Of a stretch of 64,000 nucleotides of DNA, positions 13,114-24,432 are shown piece by piece. Numbering within the stretch: position 1 is the stretch's first letter; every line of letters begins with the position of its first letter. This stretch comes from Azospira restricta (GTDB lineage: Bacteria > Pseudomonadota > Gammaproteobacteria > Burkholderiales > Rhodocyclaceae), in NCBI RefSeq assembly GCF_016858125.1, contig NZ_CP064781.1, positions 2,985,501-3,049,500 on the forward strand, given 5' to 3'. The translations under genes were made by a program, and so were the position numbers. The notes beneath the pieces are model-generated. The model was given only the letters and a program-made list of their open reading frames with translations. It had not been told where the DNA came from and made no database searches.

Positions 13114-13608
13114 ATGTCGAAGAAGCGGCTGGCCTATGGCCTGGCGCTGCTGTGCGCAGCGCTCGGCAATCTCGGGCCCGGCGAGCGCCGGGCCGTCGCC
13201 GGGGAGGCGCCGGCCGACGCCGGCGAGCGCAAGGCCCTGCACTGGCGCTGCTGGTACAACCAGCAGGCGCACATCCACTGCCTGCTCGACGCCAGCGCCG
13301 CCGAACAGTCTGCCGGCGGACCGCCGGCCGCCGGCCACCTGCCGCGCATCGTCGGCGAGCTGCGCAGCCGGCCGTCCGCGTTCAAGTCGGTGCTGGTACG
13401 CATCCCGACCTACAGCGAGCCGCTCGACGCCGGCTTCGCCGGCACGCTGGCGCAGGCGATCATGTGCGGCAGCCGCAGCGACTGCTCGGTGCGCTATACG
13501 GCGCAGGCCCCGCAGCATCAGGAGATCGCCGCCATCCTGCACCGTCATCTCGGCTGGCCGGCCGAGAGCGCTACCGCGCCGCTCGCCGCCGTCGCCGGCG
13601 ACCACTGA
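13114..13608 (+). CDS. hypothetical exported protein with conserved-looking cysteines
   Basis: I do not recognise this family. The 164-residue product starts with a Sec-type signal (KKRLAYGLALLCAALG, cleavage probably before residue 30). The mature part has a HWRCWYNQQAHIHCLLD motif and a later CGSRSDC motif, giving two Cys pairs that could form disulfides in the periplasm. I prefer the ATG at 13114, which is preceded by GAGGGAGA; the open frame extends to 13039 but adds an Arg-rich leader with no start support. It converges with the methyltransferase gene with no spacer. Confidence 0.6.
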   Translation: MSKKRLAYGLALLCAALGNLGPGERRAVAGEAPADAGERKALHWRCWYNQQAHIHCLLDASAAEQSAGGPPAAGHLPRIVGELRSRPSAFKSVLVRIPTYSEPLDAGFAGTLAQAIMCGSRSDCSVRYTAQAPQHQEIAAILHRHLGWPAESATAPLAAVAGDH

Positions 13609-14148
13609 TCAGAGCCGCGGCGGCAGCTCGCCGCGCACCGCGCACAGCCGCTGCACGACCGCCGCCTTCGGCGCCGCCACCTCGCCCTCCTCGTAGGCGA
13701 CGACGCGCAGCCCGGCGGCCTGCGCCAGCTGCAGCAGCTCCTGCGACCGCAGCAGGAAGTCCGGATTCGACGGCCGGCCGAAGCGCTCGTTGCCCTGCAT
13801 GAAGGTCTCATAGATCAGCACCGCCGGCTCGGCGAGCGCGCCCTCGATCAGCGGCAGCAGCGGCCGGTGCAGGTAGTTGGTGACGACGATGCCGGCGAAA
13901 CGGCAGCCGGCATAGGGCCAGGCGCCATGCTCGAGGTCGGCGACGCGGACGCAGACGCCGGCGACGCCGGCCAGCGCGGCCAGCGCCGCGGAGTCGCGGT
14001 CGACCGCCTCGACGCGATGGCCGAGGGCGGCCAGCAGCCGCGCGTGGCGGCCGCCGCCGCAGGCGAGGTCGAGCACTTCGCCGCCGGCCGGCAACAGCGG
14101 CGCGAAGCGGCGGACCCACGGCGACGGGGGGAGCTGATCATGCAGCAT
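13609..14148 (-). CDS. class I SAM-dependent methyltransferase
   Basis: A small (179-residue) Rossmann methyltransferase. Motif I is VLDLACGGGRHARLLA (AdoMet binding), followed by the acidic VEAVDRD end of strand 2 and the IVVTNYLHRPLL motif IV region. It resembles the TehB-like/unknown-substrate small methyltransferases. An in-frame ATG at 14199 would give 17 more residues; I chose 14148 because family members start just before the SPWVRRFAPL segment and a GGAG lies about 9 bases upstream. The substrate is unknown. Its stop directly abuts the stop of the convergent exported-protein gene. Confidence 0.78.
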   Translation of the reverse strand: MLHDQLPPSPWVRRFAPLLPAGGEVLDLACGGGRHARLLAALGHRVEAVDRDSAALAALAGVAGVCVRVADLEHGAWPYAGCRFAGIVVTNYLHRPLLPLIEGALAEPAVLIYETFMQGNERFGRPSNPDFLLRSQELLQLAQAAGLRVVAYEEGEVAAPKAAVVQRLCAVRGELPPRL

Positions 14149-14415
14149 GGCGCGAAACTCCGAGACGGTCCGAGGGCGCCATGATCCGCCGCCGACCATC
14201 GTCCGCGCAAGCCACCCCCGTCCCGGAAAATGGACGGCGGCGGCAGTTCCGTCCAGGCCTCCGGACGCCCCGTTACTCCTGATACGCCCGGCGCTTGCGG
14301 CGAAAATTTTTTTGTATCAGATGCGGAAAATACGCAGAGATTTTGTACGGGCATTGTGCTAGATTGCTGCGACGCACAACCGAACAACAATACTTCGCCC
14401 GCAAGGTGTCCCGTG

Positions 14416-17106
14416 ATGCTAGAACAGCACTACCTCACAAGCCTGTTCGAACCCAAGTCCGTCGCCGTCATCGGCGCCTCCGACCGCGAGAACTCGGTCG
14501 GCAACATCATCTTCAAGAACATCCTCGATTCCGGCTACCAGGGCCGGCTCTACCCGATCAATCCGAAGCACTCGACGATCCAGGGCGTGCAGGCCTACGC
14601 GTCGATCGAGGAAATCGGCGCCCGCGTCGAGCTGGCGGTGATCGCGACGCGCCCGCAGACGGTGCCGACGATCGTCGAGCAGTGCGGCCGGAGCGGCATC
14701 AAGAACGTGATCGTCATCACCGCCGGCTTCGCCGAGGCCGGCCACGCCGGCGCCGCGCTCGAGCGCAAGATGCTGGAGATCGCGCGCAGCTACAGCGTGC
14801 GCGTGCTCGGCCCGAACTGCCTCGGCATCCTGCGCCCGCCGCTGGGCTTGAACGCCACCTTCGCCAAGGTCTCGGCGAATGCGGGCAACCTGGCGCTGAT
14901 CTCGCAGTCCGGCGCGATGTGCGCGGCGGTGCTCGATTGGGCCAAGGCCAACGGCGTCGGCTTCTCCAGCGTCGTCTCGCTGGGCAGCACCGCCGACGTC
15001 GACTTCGGCGAGATCCTCGACTACCTGATCTACGACAACCGCACGCACTACATCCTGCTCTACATCGAGGGCATCCGGAATTCGCGGCGCTTCATGAGCT
15101 CGCTGCGCTCCGCCGCGCGCATCAAGCCGATCATCCTGCTGAAGGCCGGCCGGCACGCCGCCGGCTCGGCGGCGGTGCAGACGCACTCGGGCATGATCGC
15201 CGGCTCGGACGCGGTGTTCGATGCCGCGGTGCGCCGCGCCGGCGTCGTCCGCGTCAAGAACGTCGGCCAGCTGTTCTACGCGTCGAAGGCGCTGGCGTCG
15301 AAGTTCCGGCCGCTCGGCAAGCGGCTGGCGATCATCACCAACGGCGGCGGGCCGGGCGCGATGGCCGCCGACCGCGCCGGCGACCTCGACATTCCGCTGG
15401 CGCAGCTGAACATGGAGACGGTGCAGAAGCTCAACGCCTGCCTGCCCTCGACCTGGTCGCGCGCCAATCCGATCGACATCGTCGGCGACGCGACGCCGGA
15501 ACGCTACCGCGACGCGATCCTGGCGGTGGCCGCCGACGCCGACGTCGACGGCATCCTGGTCATGCTGACGCCGCAGGCGATGACGCAGCCGGCGGAAGTC
15601 GCCAGGGCGGTGATCGACGCGCACGAGCAGACCGGCAAGGCGCTGCTCACCTGCTGGATGGGCGAGGAGCAGGTCGCCGCCGCGCGCAAGATGCTGGAAG
15701 ATGCCGGCATCCCCGCCTTCCGTATGCCGGAGACGGCGGTCGAACTCTATTTCCACATCTCGACCTACTACCGCAACCAGAAGCTGCTGCTGCAGACGCC
15801 GATGCCGACCAGCCGCCAGGAGCGCCCGGAAACCGAAGGCGCCAAGATGCTGATCGAGGCGGTCCTCTCAGAGCGGCGCAAGGTGCTCTCCGAGATGGAG
15901 TCGAAGGCGATCCTGCGCGCCTTCCGCATCCCGGTGGCGCAGACGATGGTCGCGCGCACGCCGACCGAGGCGCTGCTGCTCGCCGAGCAGATCGGCTTCC
16001 CGATCGCGATGAAGGTCGACTCGCCGGACCTGGTGCACAAGACCGACGCCGGCGGCGTGCGGCTCAACATCACCAACGCGCCGGCGGTGCGCAACGCCTA
16101 CCACGACATCATCGAGACGGTGCAGAAGAAGCACCCGAGCGCGCGCATCAACGGTGTCTCGATCGAGCCCTACCTGGCCCGCCCGCATGGCCGCGAGCTG
16201 ATGCTGGGCGTCGTCCGCGACCCGATCTTCGGGCCGATCATCACCTTCGGCGCCGGCGGCACCGAGGTCGAGATCTTCAGCGACCGCGCCGTCGCGCTGC
16301 CGCCGTTGAACGGCTTCCTCGCCCAGGGCCTGATCCGCTCGACGCGCGCCTCGAAGCTGCTCGGCGAGTTCCGCAACATGCCGCCGGCCGACCTCGACGC
16401 GCTCGAAGACGTCCTGCTCAACATCTCGGAAATGGTCTGCGAGCTGCCCTGGCTGCAGGAACTCGACTTGAACCCGCTGATCGTCGACGAGAACGGCGCG
16501 ATCGCCGCCGACGCGCGCATCGTCATCGACTACGCGCCGGTGACCGGCGACCGCTACTCGCACATGGCGATCCATCCCTACCCGGTGCACCTGATGCAGG
16601 AATGGCAGCTGCCGGACGGCCGGATCGTCACCATCCGCCCGATCCGCCCGGAAGACGCGGAGATGGAGAAGGATTTCGTCTCGCGCATGTCCGACGAGAG
16701 CAAGTATTACCGCTTCATGGACACCATCCGCGAGCTGACGCAGCCGATGCTGGTGCGCTTCACGCAGATCGACTACGACCGCGAGATGGCGCTGGTGGCG
16801 ACGATCGAGGGCGAGGACGGCATGGATCACCAGATCGGCGTCTCGCGCTACGTGACCAACCCCGACGGCGAGTCGGTCGAGTTCGCGCTGGCGGTCGCCG
16901 ACGACTGGCAGAAGCACGGCATCGGTCGCAAGCTGATGACGGCGCTGATCGACTGCGCCCGCACCAAGGGCTACCGCGCCGTCGTCGGCGACGTGCTGGC
17001 GCTCAACACCAAGATGTTCCGGCTGATGACCAGCCTCGGCTTCACCATCCACCCGCACCCCGAGGATGCGGCGGTGAAGCGCGTGGTCAAACCGCTGCAA
17101 GGTTAA
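14416..17106 (+). CDS. Pat-type protein lysine acetyltransferase: acyl-CoA synthetase-like (NDP-forming) domain fused to GNAT
   Basis: An 896-residue fusion. Residues 1-130 are a CoA-binding Rossmann domain (KSVAVIGASDRENSVGN), about 150-460 are succinyl-CoA ligase-like domains (SQSGAMCAAVLDWA, TNGGGPGAMAADRA), about 490-705 are an ATP-grasp domain (AMKVDSPDLVHKTDAGGVRLN), and about 725-890 form a GNAT domain ending with HGIGRKLMTALIDCARTKG. Characterised homologues (Salmonella Pat, E. coli PatZ) acetylate and inactivate acyl-CoA synthetases, with the ligase-like part acting as a sensor. The ATG at 14416 follows AAGG about 10 bases upstream. The AT-rich 14300-14400 region probably holds its promoter. 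Confidence 0.88.
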   Translation: MLEQHYLTSLFEPKSVAVIGASDRENSVGNIIFKNILDSGYQGRLYPINPKHSTIQGVQAYASIEEIGARVELAVIATRPQTVPTIVEQCGRSGIKNVIVITAGFAEAGHAGAALERKMLEIARSYSVRVLGPNCLGILRPPLGLNATFAKVSANAGNLALISQSGAMCAAVLDWAKANGVGFSSVVSLGSTADVDFGEILDYLIYDNRTHYILLYIEGIRNSRRFMSSLRSAARIKPIILLKAGRHAAGSAAVQTHSGMIAGSDAVFDAAVRRAGVVRVKNVGQLFYASKALASKFRPLGKRLAIITNGGGPGAMAADRAGDLDIPLAQLNMETVQKLNACLPSTWSRANPIDIVGDATPERYRDAILAVAADADVDGILVMLTPQAMTQPAEVARAVIDAHEQTGKALLTCWMGEEQVAAARKMLEDAGIPAFRMPETAVELYFHISTYYRNQKLLLQTPMPTSRQERPETEGAKMLIEAVLSERRKVLSEMESKAILRAFRIPVAQTMVARTPTEALLLAEQIGFPIAMKVDSPDLVHKTDAGGVRLNITNAPAVRNAYHDIIETVQKKHPSARINGVSIEPYLARPHGRELMLGVVRDPIFGPIITFGAGGTEVEIFSDRAVALPPLNGFLAQGLIRSTRASKLLGEFRNMPPADLDALEDVLLNISEMVCELPWLQELDLNPLIVDENGAIAADARIVIDYAPVTGDRYSHMAIHPYPVHLMQEWQLPDGRIVTIRPIRPEDAEMEKDFVSRMSDESKYYRFMDTIRELTQPMLVRFTQIDYDREMALVATIEGEDGMDHQIGVSRYVTNPDGESVEFALAVADDWQKHGIGRKLMTALIDCARTKGYRAVVGDVLALNTKMFRLMTSLGFTIHPHPEDAAVKRVVKPLQG

Positions 17107-17177
17107 GGGGCGGGGAAAACCGCGCGGCGGGCGACGTCTTCGCCGCGCGGTCGCCTTCCCCGGCTCCGACCCAAACG

Positions 17178-17209
17178 AAAACGGCAAGGCGCAAGGCCTT
17201 GCCGTTTTT
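17178..17209. terminator. bidirectional intrinsic terminator
   Basis: A perfect 13-base stem, AAAACGGCAAGGC / GCCTTGCCGTTTT, with a 5-base loop is followed by TTTTTCTTT on the plus strand. The minus strand gives TTTTCGTTT after the same stem. It lies between the convergent Pat-type gene and the DUF3460 gene and should serve both. Confidence 0.85.
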
Positions 17210-17241
17210 CTTTCCGTCGTCGCCGCGACCGCGGCCGGCGC

Positions 17242-17442
17242 TCAGAAGTCGAAATTGACGTCGTAGGGATACGACTTGTTCGCTTCCTTCGCCTGCTGGT
17301 AACGCGCCTGCTGGTCGAGGTCGATCTGCTTGTCCCACCAGATCGCGCGGCCCGTCTTCTGGTCTTCCGCCCACTCCGGGTTCTTCGCCATCATCTCGCG
17401 CATCCACTTGGTGTGATCGGATTCGTACAGCGTGCCAAACAT
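17242..17442 (-). CDS. DUF3460 family protein
   Basis: A 66-residue protein with the pattern of the betaproteobacterial DUF3460 family: YESDHTKWMREMMAKNPEW near the N-terminus, then WWDKQIDLDQQARYQ and the terminal YPYDVNFDF. Function is unknown. It is highly charged, with no signal or membrane segment. I chose the ATG at 17442, which gives the family-typical length; the open frame extends further upstream without homology. It is placed downstream of the DUF3567 gene on the same strand. Confidence 0.85.
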   Translation of the reverse strand: MFGTLYESDHTKWMREMMAKNPEWAEDQKTGRAIWWDKQIDLDQQARYQQAKEANKSYPYDVNFDF

Positions 17443-17510
17443 TCCAAACTCCCGTCCACAGATACCGAAAGCGGGAATTATACCCGATCCGCGGACGACA
17501 CCCAGCCTGC

Positions 17511-17744
17511 TCAGTGGAACCGGATCGGCCGCGAGACCCCCTCGCAGTAATGCTCGATGAAGCCGTCGATGGTTTCCTCGTCGCGCTCCTCTTCGGGGAT
17601 CGCGTCGATCGCCTGGCGGAAGCGGAAGGCCACCTCGCCCTGGATGAACAGGGTGCGGCTGCACTCCTTGTCGACCAGCTCGAAACCTTCCTGTGCGGGG
17701 TAGGCGAGTATCGAAAAGTGCTCGCTGTTATAGACGACGTTCAT
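17511..17744 (-). CDS. DUF3567 family protein
   Basis: A 77-residue protein matching the betaproteobacterial DUF3567 family by its MNVVYNSEHFSILAYP start, the central GFELVDKECSRTLFIQGEVAFRF segment and the C-terminal RPIRFH. Function is unknown. A good ribosome binding site (AAAGGAG) precedes the ATG. It reads towards the DUF3460 gene. Together with DUF3460 it is one of the taxonomic markers pointing to a betaproteobacterium. Confidence 0.85.
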   Translation of the reverse strand: MNVVYNSEHFSILAYPAQEGFELVDKECSRTLFIQGEVAFRFRQAIDAIPEEERDEETIDGFIEHYCEGVSRPIRFH

Positions 17745-17841
17745 GGCTCACTCCTTTCACCTTGCAGTGCTGCACTGCGAACATGGAGACGAACTCGAAC
17801 CTTTCAACCCATCTGACCACATCCGGCGGCGGAGGTGCAAG

Positions 17842-17875
17842 AAAAATCGCCGGCCTCCGCCAAAGGTCGGAGGCG
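17842..17875 (-). terminator. probable intrinsic terminator after the clpB-DUF1684 unit
   Basis: Read on the minus strand, GCCTCCG and CGGAGGC form a stem (plus-strand 17853-17859 and 17868-17874), followed within a few bases by ATTTTTC (plus-strand GAAAAAT). It starts about 10 bases past the DUF1684 stop. Confidence 0.55.
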
Positions 17876-17882
17876 GCACCGA

Positions 17883-18663
17883 TCAATGCCCGTCGGCGTA
17901 GCGCAGTTCGCCCGCCGCGACCGCGAACGGCAGCCAGTTCTCCGGCGGCGGCAGCGGGCAGGTGGCGAACGGGGTGAAGGCGCAGGGCGGGTTGTAGGCG
18001 AAATTGAAGTCGAGGACGAGGCGCCCGTCGGCGGGCACCGCCGCGTCGAGGAAGCGGCCGGCGCCGTAGGTCGCACGGCCGCTCGTCGCGTCGCGGAAGA
18101 CGAAAAAGACGCCCTCTGCCGAGACGCGCATCGGCAGCAGCGCGACCTCGGCGTCGCCGACGCGGAAGACCGCCTGCCATTCGACACGCACCGGGCTCAG
18201 GTCGCCGCTGACGTTGGGCACCTCGATCGTCTGCGGCGGCACGAGCGGCCGCCAGTCGGCCGCGATCCGCCAGGCCGGGTCGTAGTCGTAGGCGTCGATG
18301 CCGGCGAACGGCCGCGTCGCCGCCCAGCCGCGGTCGCGCAGGCGCACCGCCAGCCGGCCGTCGCGCTCGATCACGAAGAAGGCGAAGGCGCCGTGCTCGA
18401 CGACGGTCGGCGCGCCGCCGACGTCGGTCCGCAGCGGCACGGCGTCGCCCGCCGCCGGGTGCCAGACGACCGCGCTTCCGGCGCAGTCGAGCCGACCGAG
18501 GTGCGCCGCTCCGGCGGGCAGGCGCACCGCCGCCGCCGGATCGGCGCCGACGGCGTTCGCCCCCTCGTCCAGCCAGAACAGGCCGACCAGGCCGAGCCAG
18601 CTGTCGGGCGCGGCGAGGGCCTGCGCCCGCGCCGCGCGCCAGGACTGCCAGCGCGTACGCTTA

Positions 18664-18671
<8 letters not shown>
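17883..18671 (-). CDS. DUF1684 family protein
   Basis: A 262-residue protein of the DUF1684 family. Diagnostic segments are the N-terminal [14 protein letters not shown] and the C-terminal [27 protein letters not shown], which contains the conserved Asn, Pro and Cys residues. No signal peptide is evident, so it is probably cytosolic. Biochemical function is unknown. Translation starts with GTG at 18671, which overlaps the clpB stop by 8 bases, so it is coupled to clpB and probably co-induced with it by heat shock. Confidence 0.88.
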
Positions 18672-21243
<2,572 letters not shown>

Positions 21244-21274
21244 GTCTTTTCCTCTCGGCAGCGGGTTGCTTCGC

Positions 21275-21302
21275 AAATGGGGGAGATGCGGCGGATTTCA
21301 AC
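21275..21302 (-). promoter_or_regulatory. sigma-32 (heat-shock) promoter of clpB
   Basis: On the minus strand GTTGAAA is followed by a 13-base spacer and CCCCATTT (plus-strand 21275-21282). This closely matches the RpoH consensus CTTGAAA-N11-16-CCCCATNT and lies at the right distance from the clpB ATG. Confidence 0.85.
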
Positions 21303-21328
21303 TGCGCGATCGCGGCACGCGGACGCGC

Positions 21329-21359
21329 CGTCTCCGAAAGGAGACGACCGATTGTCTCC
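21329..21359 (+). promoter_or_regulatory. candidate enhancer (activator) site upstream of the phaB sigma-54 promoter
   Basis: CGTCTCC-GAAA-GGAGACG is a perfect 7-4-7 dyad (21329-21346) followed by another GTCTCC (21354-21359). It lies about 65-95 bases upstream of the -24 element, a usual place for enhancer-binding proteins. GAGAC/GTCTC motifs recur upstream of the second sigma-54 promoter. It lies outside both flanking transcripts, which argues against an RNA hairpin role. Confidence 0.5.
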
Positions 21360-21421
21360 CGCGCTGGAAAACATGGTCTACGGAAATCGCTTTTCCCTTT
21401 TTAATCAATGTGTTTTCTGAC

Positions 21422-21437
21422 TGGCACAGCGGTTGCT
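21422..21437 (+). promoter_or_regulatory. sigma-54 promoter upstream of the truncated phaB paralogue and phaB
   Basis: TGGCACAGCGGTTGCT matches the -24/-12 consensus TGGCACG-N4-TTGCW at all but one position, with exactly 10 bases between GG and GC. It lies about 50 bases upstream of the ATG at 21489. Confidence 0.8.
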
Positions 21438-21488
21438 GAAAGGAGCGGACAACAACGCAACCCGACGCCCCACCCCAGGAGAAAACAC

Positions 21489-21881
21489 ATGTCCGCACAA
21501 AAAGTCGCTTTCGTCGCCGGTGCCATGGGTGGCATGGGCGCCGCCATCTGCCAGTCGCTCGCCCGCGACGGCCTGCGCGTGATCGCCGGCTGCCCGTCGC
21601 ATTACCGCTTCAAGGACGAATGGCTGGCGATGCAGCGCGCGCTCGGCTTCGAGTTCCTCTCCGAGGAATACGAGAACGCCGACGGCAGCCGGCTCGACGC
21701 GCTGCTCGACCGCATCGAGCGCGAGGTCGGCCCGCTCGAGGTGCTGGTCAACAACGCCGAGATGACCCATTTCCGCAACCCCGCGACGCTCGCCCGGCGC
21801 GCGCGCGTGGTCAGCATCGAGCCGGTCGAGGGCGCCTACCGCACGCGCGTGTGGCTGCCCGGCGAAGACCGCCGCCACTGA
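21489..21881 (+). CDS. truncated acetoacetyl-CoA reductase-like protein (half SDR)
   Basis: A 130-residue paralogue of the adjacent PhaB that keeps only the N-terminal half of the short-chain dehydrogenase fold. The nucleotide loop GAMGGMGAAIC and the FKDEWL and VLVNNAE segments align with PhaB (GAMGGIGTAVC, NKDEWL, ILVNNAG). After about residue 100 the similarity ends in an unrelated basic tail. The catalytic Ser, Tyr and Lys are absent, so reductase activity is not expected. It has its own AGGAG Shine-Dalgarno and is the first gene after the sigma-54 promoter. It is either a decaying duplicate or a small regulatory/NADP-binding protein; the intact frame and good translation signal keep the second option open. 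Confidence 0.7.
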   Translation: MSAQKVAFVAGAMGGMGAAICQSLARDGLRVIAGCPSHYRFKDEWLAMQRALGFEFLSEEYENADGSRLDALLDRIEREVGPLEVLVNNAEMTHFRNPATLARRARVVSIEPVEGAYRTRVWLPGEDRRH

Positions 21882-21914
21882 TTTTCAACCACAGCAACAA
21901 AGGGAGCAGCAGCA

Positions 21915-22658
21915 ATGACGCAAAGAATCGCACTCGTCACCGGCGCCATGGGCGGCATTGGGACCGCCGTCTGTCAGGAGCTGGCGAAGGCCGGGCACAA
22001 GGTGGTCGCGGCCTACCACCCGCAGTTCGACAACAAGGACGAATGGCTGAAGGAACAGGAAGCCGCGGGCTTCAAGGACTTCGTCTGCGTCGCCGGCGAC
22101 GTGTCGTCGCTGGAGGACTGCCAGAAGCTGGTCGCCGAGGCCGAGGCCAAGGTTGGCCAGATCGACATTCTGGTGAACAACGCCGGCATCACGCGCGACA
22201 AGTTCTTCGCCAAGATGGAGAAGGAGCAGTGGGACGCGGTGATATCGACCAACCTGACGAGCCTGTTCAACATGACCAAGCAGGTGTCGGCGAAGATGGC
22301 CGAGCGCGGCTGGGGCCGGATCATCAACATCTCGTCGGTGAACGGCGTCAAGGGCCAGGCCGGGCAGTCGAACTACTCGGCGGCGAAGGCCGGCGTGATC
22401 GGCTTCACCAAGGCGCTGGCGGCGGAACTCGCGGCCAAGAACGTCACCGTGAACGCGATCGCCCCGGGCTACATCGCGACCAAGATGGTGATGGCGATCC
22501 GCGAGGACATCCTCAAGGGCATCGTCGACTCGGTGCCGATGAAGCGCCTGGGCAAGCCGGAGGAGATGGGCGCAGCCGTCGTCTACCTCGCCTCCGAGAA
22601 CGCCGGCTTCATGACCGGCGCCACGCTCAACATCAACGGCGGACTCTACTACCAGTAA
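21915..22658 (+). CDS. phaB: acetoacetyl-CoA reductase (PhaB)
   Basis: A 247-residue short-chain dehydrogenase that reduces acetoacetyl-CoA to (R)-3-hydroxybutyryl-CoA with NADPH, the precursor of polyhydroxybutyrate. It shows VTGAMGGIGTAVCQEL (coenzyme loop), DILVNNAGITRD, the catalytic Ser in INISSVNGVKGQAGQ, Tyr and Lys in SNYSAAKAG, and the C-terminal ATLNINGGLYYQ. VAAYHPQFDNKDEWL is characteristic of PhaB/FabG-like PHB reductases. AAAGGGAG precedes the ATG. No phaA or phaC is nearby; the upstream truncated copy suggests a local duplication. Regulation through sigma-54 is predicted from the promoter at 21422. Confidence 0.92.
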   Translation: MTQRIALVTGAMGGIGTAVCQELAKAGHKVVAAYHPQFDNKDEWLKEQEAAGFKDFVCVAGDVSSLEDCQKLVAEAEAKVGQIDILVNNAGITRDKFFAKMEKEQWDAVISTNLTSLFNMTKQVSAKMAERGWGRIINISSVNGVKGQAGQSNYSAAKAGVIGFTKALAAELAAKNVTVNAIAPGYIATKMVMAIREDILKGIVDSVPMKRLGKPEEMGAAVVYLASENAGFMTGATLNINGGLYYQ

Positions 22659-22670
22659 GCCGCGCCGTCC

Positions 22671-22696
22671 CGTCCCGCATCCCGCGATGCGGGACG
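22671..22696 (+). terminator. probable terminator hairpin after phaB
   Basis: CGTCCCGCAT and ATGCGGGACG form a perfect 10-base stem with a 6-base loop, 12 bases past the phaB stop. The following TCTCAATTTA is only weakly T-rich, so termination may be incomplete. Confidence 0.55.
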
Positions 22697-22736
22697 TCTC
22701 AATTTATAGACGCCGGGCGTAAGATAGGAGGCATCC

Positions 22737-24194
<1,458 letters not shown>

Positions 24195-24239
24195 GCGATG
24201 TGCCCTGCACATTGCGAAGAAGTGCCCTCGGGTACGACT

Positions 24240-24295
24240 GAGACCTGTCTCGTGACGGCGACGGGCCGCCGGCGGATTCCGCGCTGACCGTCTCC
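24240..24295 (+). promoter_or_regulatory. candidate enhancer sites upstream of the second sigma-54 promoter
   Basis: GAGAC-CT-GTCTC (24240-24251) and a further GTCTCC (24290-24295) lie about 60-120 bases upstream of the -24 element at 24358. The motif core is the same as that upstream of the 21422 promoter, although spacing and orientation differ. Confidence 0.45.
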
Positions 24296-24357
24296 GGCGC
24301 GGGACGCGGGCGCCGCCCCCGCCGCCATTTCCATTGCCGTTCAACGACTTGCACGTC

Positions 24358-24373
24358 TGGCACCGATCCTGCT
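24358..24373 (+). promoter_or_regulatory. sigma-54 promoter of the periplasmic binding protein gene
   Basis: TGGCACCGATCCTGCT fits the -24/-12 consensus with GG and GC 10 bases apart and two mismatches at less critical positions. It is 60 bases upstream of the ATG at 24433. Confidence 0.75.
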
Positions 24374-24432
24374 GAAGGCGATGCGAAAGCGGAGACACGC
24401 TTCGTCCATCGACCATGCCAAAGGAGCCCGAA

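Noticed and set aside
14419-15756. 445-codon minus-strand frame opposite the Pat-type gene
   Set aside because: Same antisense artefact: no recognisable motif, and it covers a well-conserved gene.
21329-21346. CGTCTCC-GAAA-GGAGACG as a terminator or RNA hairpin
   Set aside because: It lies upstream of both the clpB promoter (minus) and the sigma-54 promoter (plus), so neither transcript includes it; no T-run follows.
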